A stretch of DNA of 52,106 nt from DAOUTY01 sp964453665. GTDB taxonomy: Bacteria > Chloroflexota > Dehalococcoidia > SZUA-161. The translations under genes were made by a program, and so were the position numbers. Every line of letters begins with the position of its first letter. Positions within the stretch are counted from its first letter, which is position 1. The stretch is from positions 1-52,106 of the forward strand of contig CAYVQT010000016.1 in the NCBI GenBank assembly GCA_964453665.1. The letters run 5' to 3'. Below the pieces are notes generated by a model. That model was not told the origin of the DNA, did no database searches, and saw nothing but the letters and a program-made list of their open reading frames with translations. Of this stretch, positions 25,541-34,774 are shown piece by piece.

Positions 25541-26719
25541 TTAACTGCGTTGCGACAGGAGCTCATCGTAAATCTGCAATATCCTCCTGCCAAGCCCGCT
25601 TTCTTCAAAATCACTCAGTACCTTATGCCTGCCATATTCACCCATTTTGATTCTAAGCTGTTCATCAACAACAAGCTTTTCAATGGCAGAGGCCAGGGCC
25701 ACATGATCCTTTGGTTGCACTAAATAACCATTTTTACCAACTTCCACTACCTCTTTGCAGCCAACTGAATTCGTGGTAACGACCGGTCTGCACATTGACA
25801 TGGCTTCCAGCATGACTCTGGGTATTCCCTCCCTGTAATATGAAGGTAGTGTGACTATATCGGAAATAGACAGAATCTCAGGCACGTCTTCTCTCATACC
25901 GAGATATCTAACCAGCCCTTCCCTTTCCGCTCCCCTCACATACTCCTCCGGTACCGCGGCGGGATTCCCTTCATCTATCTGACCGACGAGCAGAAACAGG
26001 GTATTCGCGTGTTTCGATTTAACGAGCCTCGATGCCTCTACGAACTCCCTGACACCCTTATCCCAGATAAGGCGGGCAATCATGGTCACAACAAGCTTTC
26101 CACAATCTTCAGACAGGCCCAGCTCATCGCGCACCTCGTCTAGCCTATCATGGCTGACGTTTGATATCGAGTATTTATCCGGGTCTATACCCTCACTCTT
26201 TATCACTATCCCCCTGCGGCTGTCACATATACCATACCTCCGGAAGAGTTCGAAGTCATCATCATTGAGGAATATCACCCTGCCGGCGAATTTAAAGGCG
26301 AACTTGTACAGCGCCACCACCAGTACTCTCAGAAGCCTCTTCTTCCTGCCACTGCCCGTAAAGACATATCCCAGACCCGTTACACTGTTTATGACAGCGG
26401 GAACTCCGGCCATTTTAGCGGCTATATCTCCGTATATGTTTGGCTTTATAGTATAGCAGTGAACTGCGTCAAATTTCTCTTTTCTGAATATCCTGTAAAG
26501 CCGCCATACGGTTTTCAGTTCGTTGACAGGGTTTGTTCCCTTTCTGTCCATAATCAGCGGGTGATGTTCCACTCCCTGCTTCACAAGCGCCTCGATATAT
26601 TCCCCGTCAGGACAGACAATGTGCACCTGGTAGCCCTTCGCCAGAAGAGCCCGGATCAGGCCCATCCTGAAGTTATACAGGCTGAAGTCAGTGTTGGCGA
26701 CCAGGGCCACTTTGCGCAT
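25541..26719 (-). CDS. Glycosyltransferase, group 1 (GT4)
   Basis: This 392-residue GT-B-fold enzyme has a KVALVANTDFSLYNFRMGLI N-terminus, an HCYTIKPNIYGDIAAK segment as in capsular and O-antigen transferases related to WbpH/PglA, and the C-terminal donor-binding motif YYREGIPRVMLEAMSM (Glu-x7-Glu). It probably adds one sugar of the repeat unit on the lipid carrier at the cytoplasmic face. It is followed upstream by the polymerase/ligase-like gene with 35 bases between them, in the same direction. Sugar specificity is not readable. Confidence 0.88.
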   Translation of the reverse strand: MRKVALVANTDFSLYNFRMGLIRALLAKGYQVHIVCPDGEYIEALVKQGVEHHPLIMDRKGTNPVNELKTVWRLYRIFRKEKFDAVHCYTIKPNIYGDIAAKMAGVPAVINSVTGLGYVFTGSGRKKRLLRVLVVALYKFAFKFAGRVIFLNDDDFELFRRYGICDSRRGIVIKSEGIDPDKYSISNVSHDRLDEVRDELGLSEDCGKLVVTMIARLIWDKGVREFVEASRLVKSKHANTLFLLVGQIDEGNPAAVPEEYVRGAEREGLVRYLGMREDVPEILSISDIVTLPSYYREGIPRVMLEAMSMCRPVVTTNSVGCKEVVEVGKNGYLVQPKDHVALASAIEKLVVDEQLRIKMGEYGRHKVLSDFEESGLGRRILQIYDELLSQRS

Positions 26720-26754
26720 TATCTAATCTCTAAACCTGAAATAAACGTAATACA

Positions 26755-28122
26755 TCATATATTTGAAGCAATTGTACCCGCTTGTGTTGCTTCTAATTTT
26801 CGAGCGACAGCCATCATATAGAGAATCTCAGAAAAGGCGAATAACAACCACAAATGCCTCTGATAAAACGCCTCAATGCCGATCATGAAGCCGAGCATGG
26901 AAACAAAGGCACAGCATATTCCTATTGCGATTCCCCTCTCTTCCGGCAACTGCTTAATAGCAGTACCGATGTTCTTCGCTACTCGCACTAGCAGCAACGT
27001 GAACACGGCAAGCCCGACGATACCGGTTTCTACCAGCAACCATATATATGTATTGTGGATAATTATACTCCTGGGAAAATACAGCGGTGACAGCTCCGGG
27101 AAGGCTCCAATTCCGATTCCAAATACAGGATCATGTTTCCATAGCTCGAGCCCCGTTTCAATAAGCTGCCACCTGATCTCGATGGTGGATGTCCTCTCAA
27201 ATCTGCTAAGAATTTGCGGACCCGTGTGAGTATAAAAAAATGCGAAAATCCCAGCAACCATAATAATAAATGGCAATAGTACTTTCACTGTCCTGCCAAA
27301 CCTGGCTCTGTAAAACCACAGAAGCGCAGCAAGACCCAATACGAGGCCAATCCATGCGCTTCGTGATTCGGTAAGAATAATTCCGAAAAATAAGAGCAAA
27401 CTGTTAATCTTCATCAGCAAAGGCGAGAACATTTTTTGCCGTGCTATTAGTACGGACAATTGAATCATAAAAACGACTGTCAGGTACCCGCCATAGGCAT
27501 TCGGGTCTACTAAGAAGCCTTCAAGTCTTCCGCCAAATGAAGGAATGGAGATACCCGGGATGAAGTTGAAAAAGTATATGAAAATTGCAGCTATGTTTAC
27601 GACGGAACCTGATATCAATAGAATGTTTATGCAGTTATGGAACCTCTTGACATCCTTTCCTATCAGGAGCATAAAAGCGAAGAAGCTAAAAACTAGAATC
27701 AATAGACCCAGATCTTTATTCAGCAGAGTATACCTCGACACGTAGCCGAGAGAAAAATAGGTGATTAGAGTACACAATATAAATATTAGAACGAGCGCCA
27801 ACATGTATATATTCAACGAGGTCCTTACCAGGGCTTTTTTATAAACAAGTATAAAAAGTAGCAGGGCTATCAGAGTGCAGCCGATGAAGATATCCGAGAT
27901 AGCTAATCGAACGCCGATGAGCGGTCGGGTGAACGCCAGTTGAACCGGGAGGAACACGATCCATGCATACAACCCCAGGACCGGTCTTTTTATTATGACT
28001 ATCAGGGATATAACCACTAAGGTAATCGCCAGAAAGACCAGGGGATTAGCTCCCCCTATCACAGCCAGTAAACCTATCGTCCCTCCGATGACAAGAACTA
28101 TAAGCGGCGAGATTCTTTTCAC
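26755..28122 (-). CDS. O-antigen ligase/polymerase-like membrane protein (Wzy_C family)
   Basis: This 455-residue hydrophobic protein starts at GTG 28122. It has about ten membrane helices and one large extracytoplasmic loop. The loop contains GGRLEGFLVDPNAYGGYL earlier and HNTYIWLLVETGIVGL later, both characteristic of the O-antigen ligase (WaaL/Wzy_C) family. LTESRSAWIGLVLG is another family motif. In organisms without LPS these proteins polymerise glycans or attach them to surface proteins. It fits the locus as polymerase or oligosaccharyl ligase. No strong ribosome-binding site is seen. Confidence 0.85.
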   Translation of the reverse strand: MKRISPLIVLVIGGTIGLLAVIGGANPLVFLAITLVVISLIVIIKRPVLGLYAWIVFLPVQLAFTRPLIGVRLAISDIFIGCTLIALLLFILVYKKALVRTSLNIYMLALVLIFILCTLITYFSLGYVSRYTLLNKDLGLLILVFSFFAFMLLIGKDVKRFHNCINILLISGSVVNIAAIFIYFFNFIPGISIPSFGGRLEGFLVDPNAYGGYLTVVFMIQLSVLIARQKMFSPLLMKINSLLLFFGIILTESRSAWIGLVLGLAALLWFYRARFGRTVKVLLPFIIMVAGIFAFFYTHTGPQILSRFERTSTIEIRWQLIETGLELWKHDPVFGIGIGAFPELSPLYFPRSIIIHNTYIWLLVETGIVGLAVFTLLLVRVAKNIGTAIKQLPEERGIAIGICCAFVSMLGFMIGIEAFYQRHLWLLFAFSEILYMMAVARKLEATQAGTIASNI

Positions 28123-28171
28123 AGCATTCTCAGTCTCTTGTTATCGTCCCATTACTAACAGTCGGCAGGCG

Positions 28172-29008
28172 TCATTCAGCCCTTAGATTCCGCAACTTTG
28201 TAATAGCAACCCTGCGTGCGTATTTTGCCAGCGACCATAATACGAGTGCCACCAGCAGAGGTAACGTAATCACCGCATCTCGCCATAATCGCCGATAGTT
28301 ATCCAGTTCACTCTTTTCCTGTCTCCAAAGATGGCCGCTTATACCGCCCTCGCCGTAAGCAGCCTTGAAAAGGTAGGCGAGCTCGAGGTCAATAACGGCG
28401 GCACGGTAACCACTGCTCAGGATCTGCGCCCATAACAGGTAGTCCTTGCAGTAACGATTTTCCGTGGTAAAACGGAAGGGCAGATCCCTGCGAAACATAG
28501 CTGACCGCGTTGGGATGGGATTCGACAATAGCGCACGCGCAAAAGAAGGATATTTGACACGATACCGCTCGGGGATTGACGCAGGCGCTTCTGTAGTTCG
28601 CAGCAAACGGCATCCATGTCCGGTCAGGGAGACTTCAGGATGTGTTTCCATGTAATCAAGTTGAATCTCAATCTTGCGCGGATGCCATGCGTCATCGGCG
28701 TCAAGGAGCGCGATATAATACTGCGAAGCTATGTCCCAGCCGGCATTGCGCGCTGCCGACGGCCCCGAATTCGAGTCGAGGGCCACTATACTAATCCAGT
28801 CTTCCCCGTACCTGCTTCCGAGTGCTTCCACGGTCTTCAGGAGGCTGTCGTTGGGGCCGTCAAGCACGAGGATTAACTCTGCCGGTCTCCGGGTCTGGTA
28901 TGCTACTGACTTAACTGCTCGCTCGACAGTGTCGCCGCAATCATAGCAGGGGATAACAACACTGACCGGAGCAAGTGCCGACGAACTACGATTATCTGTC
29001 ATTGTCAT
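28172..29008 (-). CDS. Family 2 glycosyltransferase
   Basis: This 278-residue GT-A enzyme begins with the nucleotide-binding strand VSVVIPCYDCGDTVERAVKS. It has SGPSAARNAGWD and then YIALLDADDAWHPRKIEIQL, with the DAD metal motif typical of GT2. A C-terminal hydrophobic stretch (ITLPLLVALVLWSLAKYA) may anchor it to the membrane. Two ATGs (29008 and 29002) are close together, and neither has a clear ribosome-binding site. It lies 49 bases upstream of the polymerase-like gene on the same strand. Confidence 0.85.
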   Translation of the reverse strand: MTMTDNRSSSALAPVSVVIPCYDCGDTVERAVKSVAYQTRRPAELILVLDGPNDSLLKTVEALGSRYGEDWISIVALDSNSGPSAARNAGWDIASQYYIALLDADDAWHPRKIEIQLDYMETHPEVSLTGHGCRLLRTTEAPASIPERYRVKYPSFARALLSNPIPTRSAMFRRDLPFRFTTENRYCKDYLLWAQILSSGYRAAVIDLELAYLFKAAYGEGGISGHLWRQEKSELDNYRRLWRDAVITLPLLVALVLWSLAKYARRVAITKLRNLRAE

Positions 29009-29220
29009 CCAGAATTTCTGCGATTATTTACATGATCGACTAAGCACTGTCTGGCCTTCCCCCCAATTATTGTACCACTTCCAAAGTTAGAGTTGCTGGT
29101 GTTGGACTTGCCCCCGTCTTTGATGTGAAGCTAAGAGGTATTGGAAGACTAAACTGGAAATAAAAACAATTTTACTTGGGCCGATTAATGGAGGGGGGTA
29201 TGTCAAGGCCGTTTTAATCC

Positions 29221-29997
29221 TCATGACTTAATTGCTACTATTGAAGTCAAATTTCCGTATACGGTTACTGGAGATGAAAATGGCGATTTCTCATGAAATA
29301 TTGAAAAGCCTTGCCTCTCCAAGAATTCGCAAATCCCCCTGGGATCAACACCAAGTGTGGGATGAATGTCAATTAATATGATTAAATTTTTGCTTTGAAT
29401 AAGTATATTAGAGGCGCCTTTCAATACCTGTAACTCTGCACCCTCGACATCAATTTTCATTACATTTATTGGATCACTGAAGTCTACATCTTCTAAAACA
29501 CTGTCAAGTGTTTTTGCCCTAACATTTATTACTCCATAGTCACGAAACTTCTGTCCTTTGACGATAGTATGCCAGCCACTTTTTTCACAGAGAAACAGTT
29601 CAACCTGTCCATTCCGGTCACCGAGAGCGGTGTCATAAAGCGTTATATTTTTATACCCATTTTTTTCAATGCTTTTTGTTATCCATTTGAAGTTTGTTGG
29701 TTCAGGCTCAAACGCCAGAACCCTACCATTAGCGCCGACAAGTTTAGCAGCCAGTAAAGAAAAATCACCTTTATTTGCCCCAACATCAATGAAGGTATTT
29801 CCAGGTTTAAGGAAGGTTTCTAATGCTTTGTGTTTTTCTACTTCATACCTTCCTATAACTCGCTTAAACATCATTGACGATTCAGTGATGTCCAAATATA
29901 TACGCCCACCTGAGAACCTGTAAGGATAGTAAAAACTTGGCATAACCCTTGAAAATATGAGATAACAGTATCGAACAATAAAGTTCATGAATTTCAT
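29221..29997 (-). CDS. FkbM-family methyltransferase
   Basis: This protein has 258 residues from the ATG at 29997. A longer frame to 30033 exists, but its first 12 codons run into the truncated mfd sequence. It has a SAM-binding motif FIDVGANKGDFSLLAAKL, an acidic FEPEPTNF after the second strand and the FkbM signature MKIDVEGAELQVLKGA. Such enzymes O-methylate sugars and other small molecules, often in glycan loci. It appears AT-rich. It lies at the right end of the polysaccharide locus, immediately against the broken mfd gene, so it marks the inner side of the island boundary. Confidence 0.85.
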   Translation of the reverse strand: MKFMNFIVRYCYLIFSRVMPSFYYPYRFSGGRIYLDITESSMMFKRVIGRYEVEKHKALETFLKPGNTFIDVGANKGDFSLLAAKLVGANGRVLAFEPEPTNFKWITKSIEKNGYKNITLYDTALGDRNGQVELFLCEKSGWHTIVKGQKFRDYGVINVRAKTLDSVLEDVDFSDPINVMKIDVEGAELQVLKGASNILIQSKNLIILIDIHPTLGVDPRGICEFLERQGFSIFHEKSPFSSPVTVYGNLTSIVAIKS

Positions 29998-30001
29998 TGT
30001 A

Positions 30002-30214
30002 CTACTTCTGCGCCCGCAGTGTGTGGCATGCAAACAGCGCCGTTATTACCAGCATCGGGAGGCCGAGCCGTTGGAATATAGCGGCAACAAGATAGGGCCG
30101 GGCGGAATCGACCACAACCAGCTTTCTCTCACCGCCCGCCGCCTGCATATCCTGAACAAGCCTGCGGTATGAAGGGATATCTTCAATCAGTGGAAGCAGT
30201 CCGGACAGATTCAT
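30002..30214 (-). pseudogene. mfd: Truncated 5' end of mfd (transcription-repair coupling factor)
   Basis: From ATG 30214, with GAGGTG 9 bases upstream, the minus strand encodes MNLSGLLPLIEDIPSYRRLV followed by VVVDSARPYLVAAIFQRLGL and PMLVITA. This is the start of Mfd (about 1100-1200 residues in full). Similarity ends at about codon 59 (near 30038), after which a short unrelated tail (LFACHTLRAQK) runs to a stop at 30002. The remaining helicase, RNA-polymerase-binding and translocase parts are missing here. In many bacteria mfd lies directly downstream of pth, and pth is indeed upstream on the same strand, beyond an inserted NTPase gene. The break marks a rearrangement or island edge. Confidence 0.75.
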
Positions 30215-30541
30215 AGACAAACACCTCAAGGGCCAGCGGAAACTACGATTATTTAACGCCAGATGAGCTTATACCCATACTACTTGATAGGTTAATCGAA
30301 ACAGGGGGTCTGGCGCAAATGATAAAAGAAAGTACCCAAGTGCAAGGGAAAAAGTCAGGGTATCCGAAGGGTGGTCGAGATAGAAAAAAGTTCAGGAAAA
30401 AGGACTTGGTTTAGTAGAATCTTAGCATAGTTAGAGAGTGATAATATATCATTGTCATAGTCTCATCTAATACATCTTCATCACTGCATTAAGTTGAAGA
30501 ATACTAACACCGTCTATATTAGTTAATATCTGGTTAACCGC
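30215..30541. other. Junction region with a start-less plus-strand open frame
   Basis: These 327 bases lie between the mfd stub and the KAP NTPase gene. A plus-strand frame is open from 30217 to the TAG at 30412-30414 without any usable start codon near its beginning. It reads NYDYLTPDELIPILLDRLIE, later QMIKEST and a Lys/Arg-rich end GGRDRKKFRKKDLV. It looks like the last part of a coding region (65 codons) whose front is gone. I cannot name the family. The rest is AT-rich with no feature seen. Confidence 0.4.
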
Positions 30542-31840
30542 CTATGAAATTTCACTGACTTCTGTTACTGTTTTAACTCGGCATGATAAATTGAATGCGG
30601 CTTTCATTAATTCCGTCTCTCTGTATTTGGTATTTCTGAATCCGAGTTTACAAATTCCAGAAAAAAATTGTCTTGTACATCCGTCTTTCCAGAATGATAG
30701 ATAATCTACACCCCGTGTTTGAAGTCCTTCTGCATGTTTTGGTTCTTGCGGATTGGCGCAATAATCCATGAAAGTGGGTAATCCTTCTGTCATTCTTCCA
30801 CAAAGTTCATGAAGAGATGGAAAGCGGATTGATGTTGCAGTCGCCAGCGTAAGCCAATGTTTGCCTGTACCTACACACAGCTTAGGATTGATATGTTCTG
30901 CTAATGATAATACCAGCCGCAAAGCATTAAACATTCTTAAATACATTCTAGGATTTCCATCTGCGGCTTGGTGAAGGATCGCAAGGCATTTATCATCTAA
31001 TCTATCAGAACCAGGTTCATTAAAAAATAGGGATTCTACTCTATCTTTATCCGCTGGAGGCAAGGTAAATTGATGTTGAATAATCTTGTCGAGATACTCT
31101 CTTCCGTAAATTCCCGGATCATCCCTATAGTGAACTCGTACAGCTTTCTCTACCACCGTCCTATCAACACCAATCACAAATATGCACGGTGCGTTCTCAA
31201 GAAAAAGCTTAAGTGCCTCTAAAATAATAATTACGTTTTCAGGAAGGCAGCGATCTAAGTCATCAATGAATACTACAAGAGCCTTTGTTTCTTCCTCGGT
31301 ATACTGATCAAGAAAGGCTTTTACTGCTCCCGCGAAAACATTTGTGTATTTATCCACTATCGTATAAAATTCTTGTTCATTATCAGTAATTTTCTTGGCT
31401 AATTGCTCAATACTTGGAATTGTCATACCTGCCACAGGTATACCAAGACTTAGTTGCGACTGAGTAACCAATAATGCGGAGAATTTGCCGCCAGTCTTGA
31501 TAGCGTTTGTAATCTTGGCCTTTGTACTTCTTCTTGCCTTATCGTGAAGTTCTATTAGTATGCTATATATCAAACCACTTCGGACATCTTGCTTACGATC
31601 ATATTTCCAAGCATCAAACCAGATTGTTGGTATTGGTTTACTATGTGGCATTTCCTTCATGAGTCTATCCCGCAATTGCATCATGAAGGATGTCTTTCCA
31701 GAACCCCAAGCGCCATATATACCAATAGCACTTGGCAATTCATGTCTTGAAATAATTTGTCGTAGCATATCCTCAATACCTTCGACATATGGCTGAAATC
31801 CGAGACGATCATGGCTTGTTGGTCTATCTATAAAATGCAC
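30542..31840 (-). CDS. KAP-family P-loop NTPase
   Basis: This 432-residue protein starts at GTG 31840 after GAGGAG. Walker A is GAWGSGKT (43-50), followed by IWFDAWKYDRK, the element that defines the KAP family. Walker B is ALVVFIDDLDR (187-197), then VIGVDRTVVEKAV. A hydrophobic stretch in the insertion between the Walker motifs (about 121-145) may correspond to the membrane segments found in some KAP members, but here it is short. KAP NTPases include phage-exclusion proteins such as PifA and are patchily distributed. It is AT-rich and sits between pth and the mfd remnant. I infer a horizontally acquired gene, possibly defensive; no partner gene is present. Confidence 0.85.
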   Translation of the reverse strand: MHFIDRPTSHDRLGFQPYVEGIEDMLRQIISRHELPSAIGIYGAWGSGKTSFMMQLRDRLMKEMPHSKPIPTIWFDAWKYDRKQDVRSGLIYSILIELHDKARRSTKAKITNAIKTGGKFSALLVTQSQLSLGIPVAGMTIPSIEQLAKKITDNEQEFYTIVDKYTNVFAGAVKAFLDQYTEEETKALVVFIDDLDRCLPENVIIILEALKLFLENAPCIFVIGVDRTVVEKAVRVHYRDDPGIYGREYLDKIIQHQFTLPPADKDRVESLFFNEPGSDRLDDKCLAILHQAADGNPRMYLRMFNALRLVLSLAEHINPKLCVGTGKHWLTLATATSIRFPSLHELCGRMTEGLPTFMDYCANPQEPKHAEGLQTRGVDYLSFWKDGCTRQFFSGICKLGFRNTKYRETELMKAAFNLSCRVKTVTEVSEIS

Positions 31841-31879
31841 AGATCATCTCCTCAATCTAGTTCAAAGTTCGGGATTGAT

Positions 31880-31903
31880 TTCCGTTCTTTCGAAAAAACG
31901 GAA
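31880..31903. other. Hairpin between pth and the KAP NTPase gene
   Basis: TTCCGTT (31880-31886) and AACGGAA (31897-31903) form a stem around a TTTCGAAA core, giving a near-perfect palindrome. It lies 33 bases past the pth stop and 40 bases before the KAP start. No T-run follows, so it may be an operator rather than a terminator. Confidence 0.35.
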
Positions 31904-31935
31904 TTAGACAAAATCGTTTTAATGAGTAAGATCAT

Positions 31936-32514
31936 TCAGTTAAACCTGTTCATCGCGGCCGCGATGCCGTCCTTAATCAGGCAGACAACAGCGTCGGCGA
32001 CCTCTGAATAGACCTGCTGTATGACAGGTTTCTCTTCAGCATTAAAATCGCTGAGAACGTACTCCACGGTATCCACCCGTTGAGAGTCAGCGCCCGCCGC
32101 AATATCCTGCGGAGCGATCCCCACCCGGATCCGGGGGAAGTCCTGGCTGCCCAGACAGAAGATGATGGACTTCACTCCCTTGTGCCCCCCCGAGCTTCCC
32201 CGCTCCCGGATACGGACCTTGCCCAGCGGCAGGTCGAGGTCATCGTAGATAACGAGCAGGTCCTGAACAGTAAGGCGGTAGTAGCGCATAATAGTATAAA
32301 CCGCTTCGCCACTCAGGTTCATGAAAGTCCCCGGCTTTGCCAGAGCAACTCTGTTGCCTTCAATCTCCCCTATGCCCATCCTGCTGTGTGCTCTCCGATG
32401 GTCTAAGGTGATGCCTTGCCTTCGGGCGAAATAGTCAAGGCAGCGGAACCCCACATTATGCCTGTTATTGACATAACGTCTGCCCGGATTGCCCAGACCT
32501 ACAATCAGCTTCAT
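31936..32514 (-). CDS. pth: Peptidyl-tRNA hydrolase
   Basis: This 192-residue protein begins MKLIVGLGNPGRRYVNNRHN, containing the Asn and the catalytic His of the family (NRHNVGF). It also has KPGTFMNLSGEAV, the DDLDLPLGKVRIR segment and GSSGGHKGVKSI. It releases tRNA from peptidyl-tRNA that drops off ribosomes. Its length is normal. It follows ligA on the minus strand, with 69 bases between them. Downstream, instead of mfd, lies the KAP NTPase gene. Confidence 0.95.
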   Translation of the reverse strand: MKLIVGLGNPGRRYVNNRHNVGFRCLDYFARRQGITLDHRRAHSRMGIGEIEGNRVALAKPGTFMNLSGEAVYTIMRYYRLTVQDLLVIYDDLDLPLGKVRIRERGSSGGHKGVKSIIFCLGSQDFPRIRVGIAPQDIAAGADSQRVDTVEYVLSDFNAEEKPVIQQVYSEVADAVVCLIKDGIAAAMNRFN

Positions 32515-32583
32515 ATTCCACTCCGGTAGGGTAGTCTCGAATCCAGGCCGAACCCGCTTTTCATAATAGACTCGTTCATCCGC

Positions 32584-34662
32584 CTACTCTTTCCCTCCCC
32601 CCAGCATCTGTAGAAAATCCTTTTCACTCAAGACCTTTGTACCCAACTCCCGGGCGCGTTCCAGTTTGGAACCCGGGTCAGCGCCCACTACCAGAAAGGT
32701 GGTCTTTCTGGTTACGGAGCTGCCCGCAGAGCCGCCCAGCTCCCTGATTCTGGCCTCAGCGTCACTTCTGGGAAAAGCCTCCAGCTTACCGCTGATTACA
32801 AACTCCTGCCCGGAAAGGGGCAGTTCCACGGGCTCCGCCTGTTCCATCTCCAGCTTCACGCCAGCTCTTCTCAGCTTGTCGATAATATCTTTATTAGATT
32901 CCTGCCTGAAGAAAGCGACAATGCTCTCCGCAATCTTGGGGCCTACGCCAGGAATATCTGTCAGCTCCTCTTCAGTCGCACGGGTCAGCTTATCCACGCT
33001 GTCGAAGTGCTTGACCAGGATCTCAGCGGTCTCCGCCCCGACATGGCGAATCCCCAGCGCAAAGATAACCCTCGATAGCGGCCTCTCCCTGCTTTCGTCT
33101 ATAGCATCCAGTAAATTGGATACGCTTTTCTCCGCCATCCTCTCCATCTCCAGCAGCTTGTCCTTTTTCTCCTTCAGCGAATAAATATCGGCAACATTTG
33201 CTATTAAGCCTTCTTTTACCAGGGCATCTACCAGCCTCTCTCCCAGACCATCGATATCCATCGCCCCGCGGGAAACGAAATGCTTCAGCCGCTCCTGAGC
33301 TTGAGCCGGACAGGCGGCATTCGTGCAGTAAGCCATAGCTTCACCTTCGGATCTTATAACTTCAGCACCGCAATCCGGGCAGACATGACGTTCAGGAGGC
33401 TGTTCTTTGGTAATACCCCATTTCTTTTTATAGATTTCCCAACTTTTTCCCTTAAGGGAGAACTCTTTCTCCTTGCCTGTGCGCAAACTGAGCACCGGAG
33501 CGACCACTTCTGGAATAACCTCACCAGCCCTCTGCACGATAACCGTGTCACCGATGCGTATGTCCTTGCGCCTGATATCGTCCTCATTGTGCAGCGCCGC
33601 TCTCTTCAGGGTTACCCCACCTACCGATACCGGCTCCAAAATTGCATAGGGATTAAGAGTGCCAGTGCGCCCCACACTGATTCCGATATCCAGCAGTCGG
33701 GTCGTAGCCTGGGTAGCGGGAAACTTGTAGGCCGCCGCCCAGCGGGGCTCACGTCCCACCACCCCTAAACGTTCCTGAAGATCGAAGCGGTTGACCTTCA
33801 CCACAACCCCGTCCGCCTCATAAGGCAGACGCTCCCGTTCCTCAACCCAGCGCTGATAGAAGCTCTCTACCTGATTAATATCGCCGAGCAGCGCGTTGGT
33901 GGGGCTGACCTTGAAACCCAGGGACTTGAGATATTCCAGGGTCTCCCAGTGTGTCGGGGGCACTTCACCCTCAACCCAGCCCAGACCGTAGATATAGATA
34001 TCCAGCGGGCGGCCGGCAGTAATACGAGGGTCAAGCTGACGCACTGAGCCTGCGGCAGCATTCCTGGGATTGGCGAACAACGGCTGCCCTGCGCGGCCCC
34101 TCTCTTCATTCAGCCTCTTGAATCCATCTTTAGGCAGAAATACTTCTCCCCTCACCTCAAATCTTGCCGGGGAGCCTTTAGGAACGGCCAGAGGTATGCT
34201 CCTGACAGTCCTCAGATTTTGAGTTATATCCTCACCGCGAAACCCATCGCCGCGGGTGGCTCCGGTGACAAGGGTCCCACCCTCATAGGTCAACGCTACG
34301 GCGAGACCGTCCATTTTCAACTCGGCGACAAGGTCGAACTGCTCCTCTGCCAGAAGGCCGGATATCCGCCTGTGCCAGGCAAACAGCTCTTCAGTTGAGA
34401 ATACATTGCCCAGACTGAGCATCGGCTCCCGGTGCTCTACAACTCCGAAGGCCTCGACCGGAGCCGCCCCCACCCGCTGCGTGGGGGAATCCGGAGTGAT
34501 AAGCTGGGGGAACTGCTCCTCTAATTGCTTCAACTCCCGCATAAGCTCGTCATATTCGTGGTCGCTTATCTCGGGGCTGTCGAGCACGTAATAACGATAG
34601 TTATGGTAGTTAATCAACTCACGGAGCTTCTCGATATTCTCAACCGCCTCATTCGTATCCAC
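32584..34662 (-). CDS. ligA: NAD-dependent DNA ligase
   Basis: This ligase has about 692 residues. I choose the GTG at 34662, which has AGGGG 8 bases upstream, over the GTG at 34671, which abuts that site. Domains in order: Ia (YHNYRYYVLDSPEISDHEYD), adenylation with the catalytic Lys in ELKMDGLAV, OB fold, a four-Cys zinc finger (CPDCGAEV then CTNAACPAQ), helix-hairpin-helix repeats (DIPGVGPKIAESI) and a C-terminal BRCT (ELPLSGQEFVISGKLEAF). It seals nicks in replication and repair. A good promoter lies upstream. Confidence 0.95.
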   Translation of the reverse strand: MDTNEAVENIEKLRELINYHNYRYYVLDSPEISDHEYDELMRELKQLEEQFPQLITPDSPTQRVGAAPVEAFGVVEHREPMLSLGNVFSTEELFAWHRRISGLLAEEQFDLVAELKMDGLAVALTYEGGTLVTGATRGDGFRGEDITQNLRTVRSIPLAVPKGSPARFEVRGEVFLPKDGFKRLNEERGRAGQPLFANPRNAAAGSVRQLDPRITAGRPLDIYIYGLGWVEGEVPPTHWETLEYLKSLGFKVSPTNALLGDINQVESFYQRWVEERERLPYEADGVVVKVNRFDLQERLGVVGREPRWAAAYKFPATQATTRLLDIGISVGRTGTLNPYAILEPVSVGGVTLKRAALHNEDDIRRKDIRIGDTVIVQRAGEVIPEVVAPVLSLRTGKEKEFSLKGKSWEIYKKKWGITKEQPPERHVCPDCGAEVIRSEGEAMAYCTNAACPAQAQERLKHFVSRGAMDIDGLGERLVDALVKEGLIANVADIYSLKEKKDKLLEMERMAEKSVSNLLDAIDESRERPLSRVIFALGIRHVGAETAEILVKHFDSVDKLTRATEEELTDIPGVGPKIAESIVAFFRQESNKDIIDKLRRAGVKLEMEQAEPVELPLSGQEFVISGKLEAFPRSDAEARIRELGGSAGSSVTRKTTFLVVGADPGSKLERARELGTKVLSEKDFLQMLGGGKE

Positions 34663-34722
34663 AGTTATCACCCCTAAACGACCCGGTCACAAACACGGAT
34701 ATATATCATCTTCGTGGTTTGC

Positions 34723-34750
34723 AGTATATCACAGTCAAAAGCAGTGGCAA
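34723..34750 (-). promoter_or_regulatory. Sigma-70-type promoter of ligA
   Basis: On the minus strand TTGCCA (34750-34745) and TATACT (34728-34723) are 16 bases apart, with a TG one base before the -10 (extended -10). Transcription would start about 54 bases before the ligA start codon. Confidence 0.55.
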
Positions 34751-34774
34751 AGGTCGTGTCGGTAAAGGGAATCT

